Program-made: the position numbers and the translations under genes
The notes under the pieces: model-generated
What the model was told of the DNA's origin: nothing
Database searches by the model: none
Seen by the model: the letters and a program-made list of their open reading frames with translations, nothing else
NCBI GenBank assembly: GCA_959020865.1
Contig: CAUEUD010000240.1
Location: 1-5,338, forward strand
Reading direction: 5' to 3'
Source: Eubacterium limosum
GTDB lineage: Bacteria > Bacillota > Clostridia > Eubacteriales > Eubacteriaceae
DNA length: 5,338 bases
Shown: one piece after another, positions 5,283-5,338 of the stretch
Position numbering within the stretch: the stretch's first letter is position 1
Layout of the letters: every line of letters begins with the position of its first letter

Positions 5283-5338
5283 TTACGACCATGATGTATG
5301 TTACAGTATCAGAAGAAAATGTACGGGCATCATTCCGA
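5283..5338. other. Unassigned right edge
   Basis: These 56 bases hold no gene I can support. A plus-strand frame from ATG at 5291 (or 5294) stays open for 16 codons to the window edge (MMYVTVSEENVRASFR), but no ribosome binding site precedes it. Minus-strand frames are also open for parts of this stretch. It could be the start of a rightward gene or the tail of a convergent one. Confidence 0.25.

Noticed and set aside
5291..5338. Start of a new rightward gene at ATG 5291 or 5294
   Set aside because: No ribosome binding site upstream and only 16 codons visible; recorded as an unassigned edge instead of a CDS.

Overview
The window looks like chromosomal DNA from a low-to-mid GC Firmicute of class Clostridia. 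The support is a T-box leader with a Gram-positive style terminator, strong GGAGG-type ribosome binding sites, a long type-2 isoleucyl-tRNA synthetase and an ECF-type vitamin-uptake S component. Base composition and protein style would fit a Eubacterium/Acetobacterium-like acetogen, but that is only an inference. No prophage, CRISPR array, transposase, tRNA or rRNA is visible.

Layout, left to right. Positions 1-137 (minus) hold the 5' end of a gene for a secreted protein with a clear signal peptide. A strong hairpin terminator (173-213) follows, and an extended -10 promoter for the leftmost gene appears to sit inside that hairpin. Positions 231-719 (minus) encode a 162-residue, six-helix ECF transporter S component that starts at GTG, with its own promoter at 751-778. 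A minus-strand terminator (784-814) separates it from a 199-residue membrane-anchored protein of unknown function (856-1455). Between 1511 and 1597 two divergent promoters share three copies of a TTTTCTTTAGAAAA-like repeat. The rightward promoter drives an isoleucine T-box leader (about 1604-1869, specifier ATC), then a heptamer-built inverted-repeat element (1871-1997), and then ileS (2044-5235). A 13-bp perfect hairpin (5253-5282) follows ileS.

How it works together: ileS is probably a single-gene unit controlled by uncharged tRNA-Ile through transcription attenuation. The three leftward genes each seem to have their own promoter, so no functional operon is evident. The most notable points are the altered HIGH motif (G-I-H-H at residues 56-59) in IleRS, a variant associated with mupirocin hyper-resistance in type-2 enzymes; a roughly 26-residue in-frame insertion in IleRS whose DNA folds into two adjacent hairpins; the inverted-repeat element in the ileS leader; and the repeats shared by the divergent promoters. 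I see no convincing undescribed multi-gene system.
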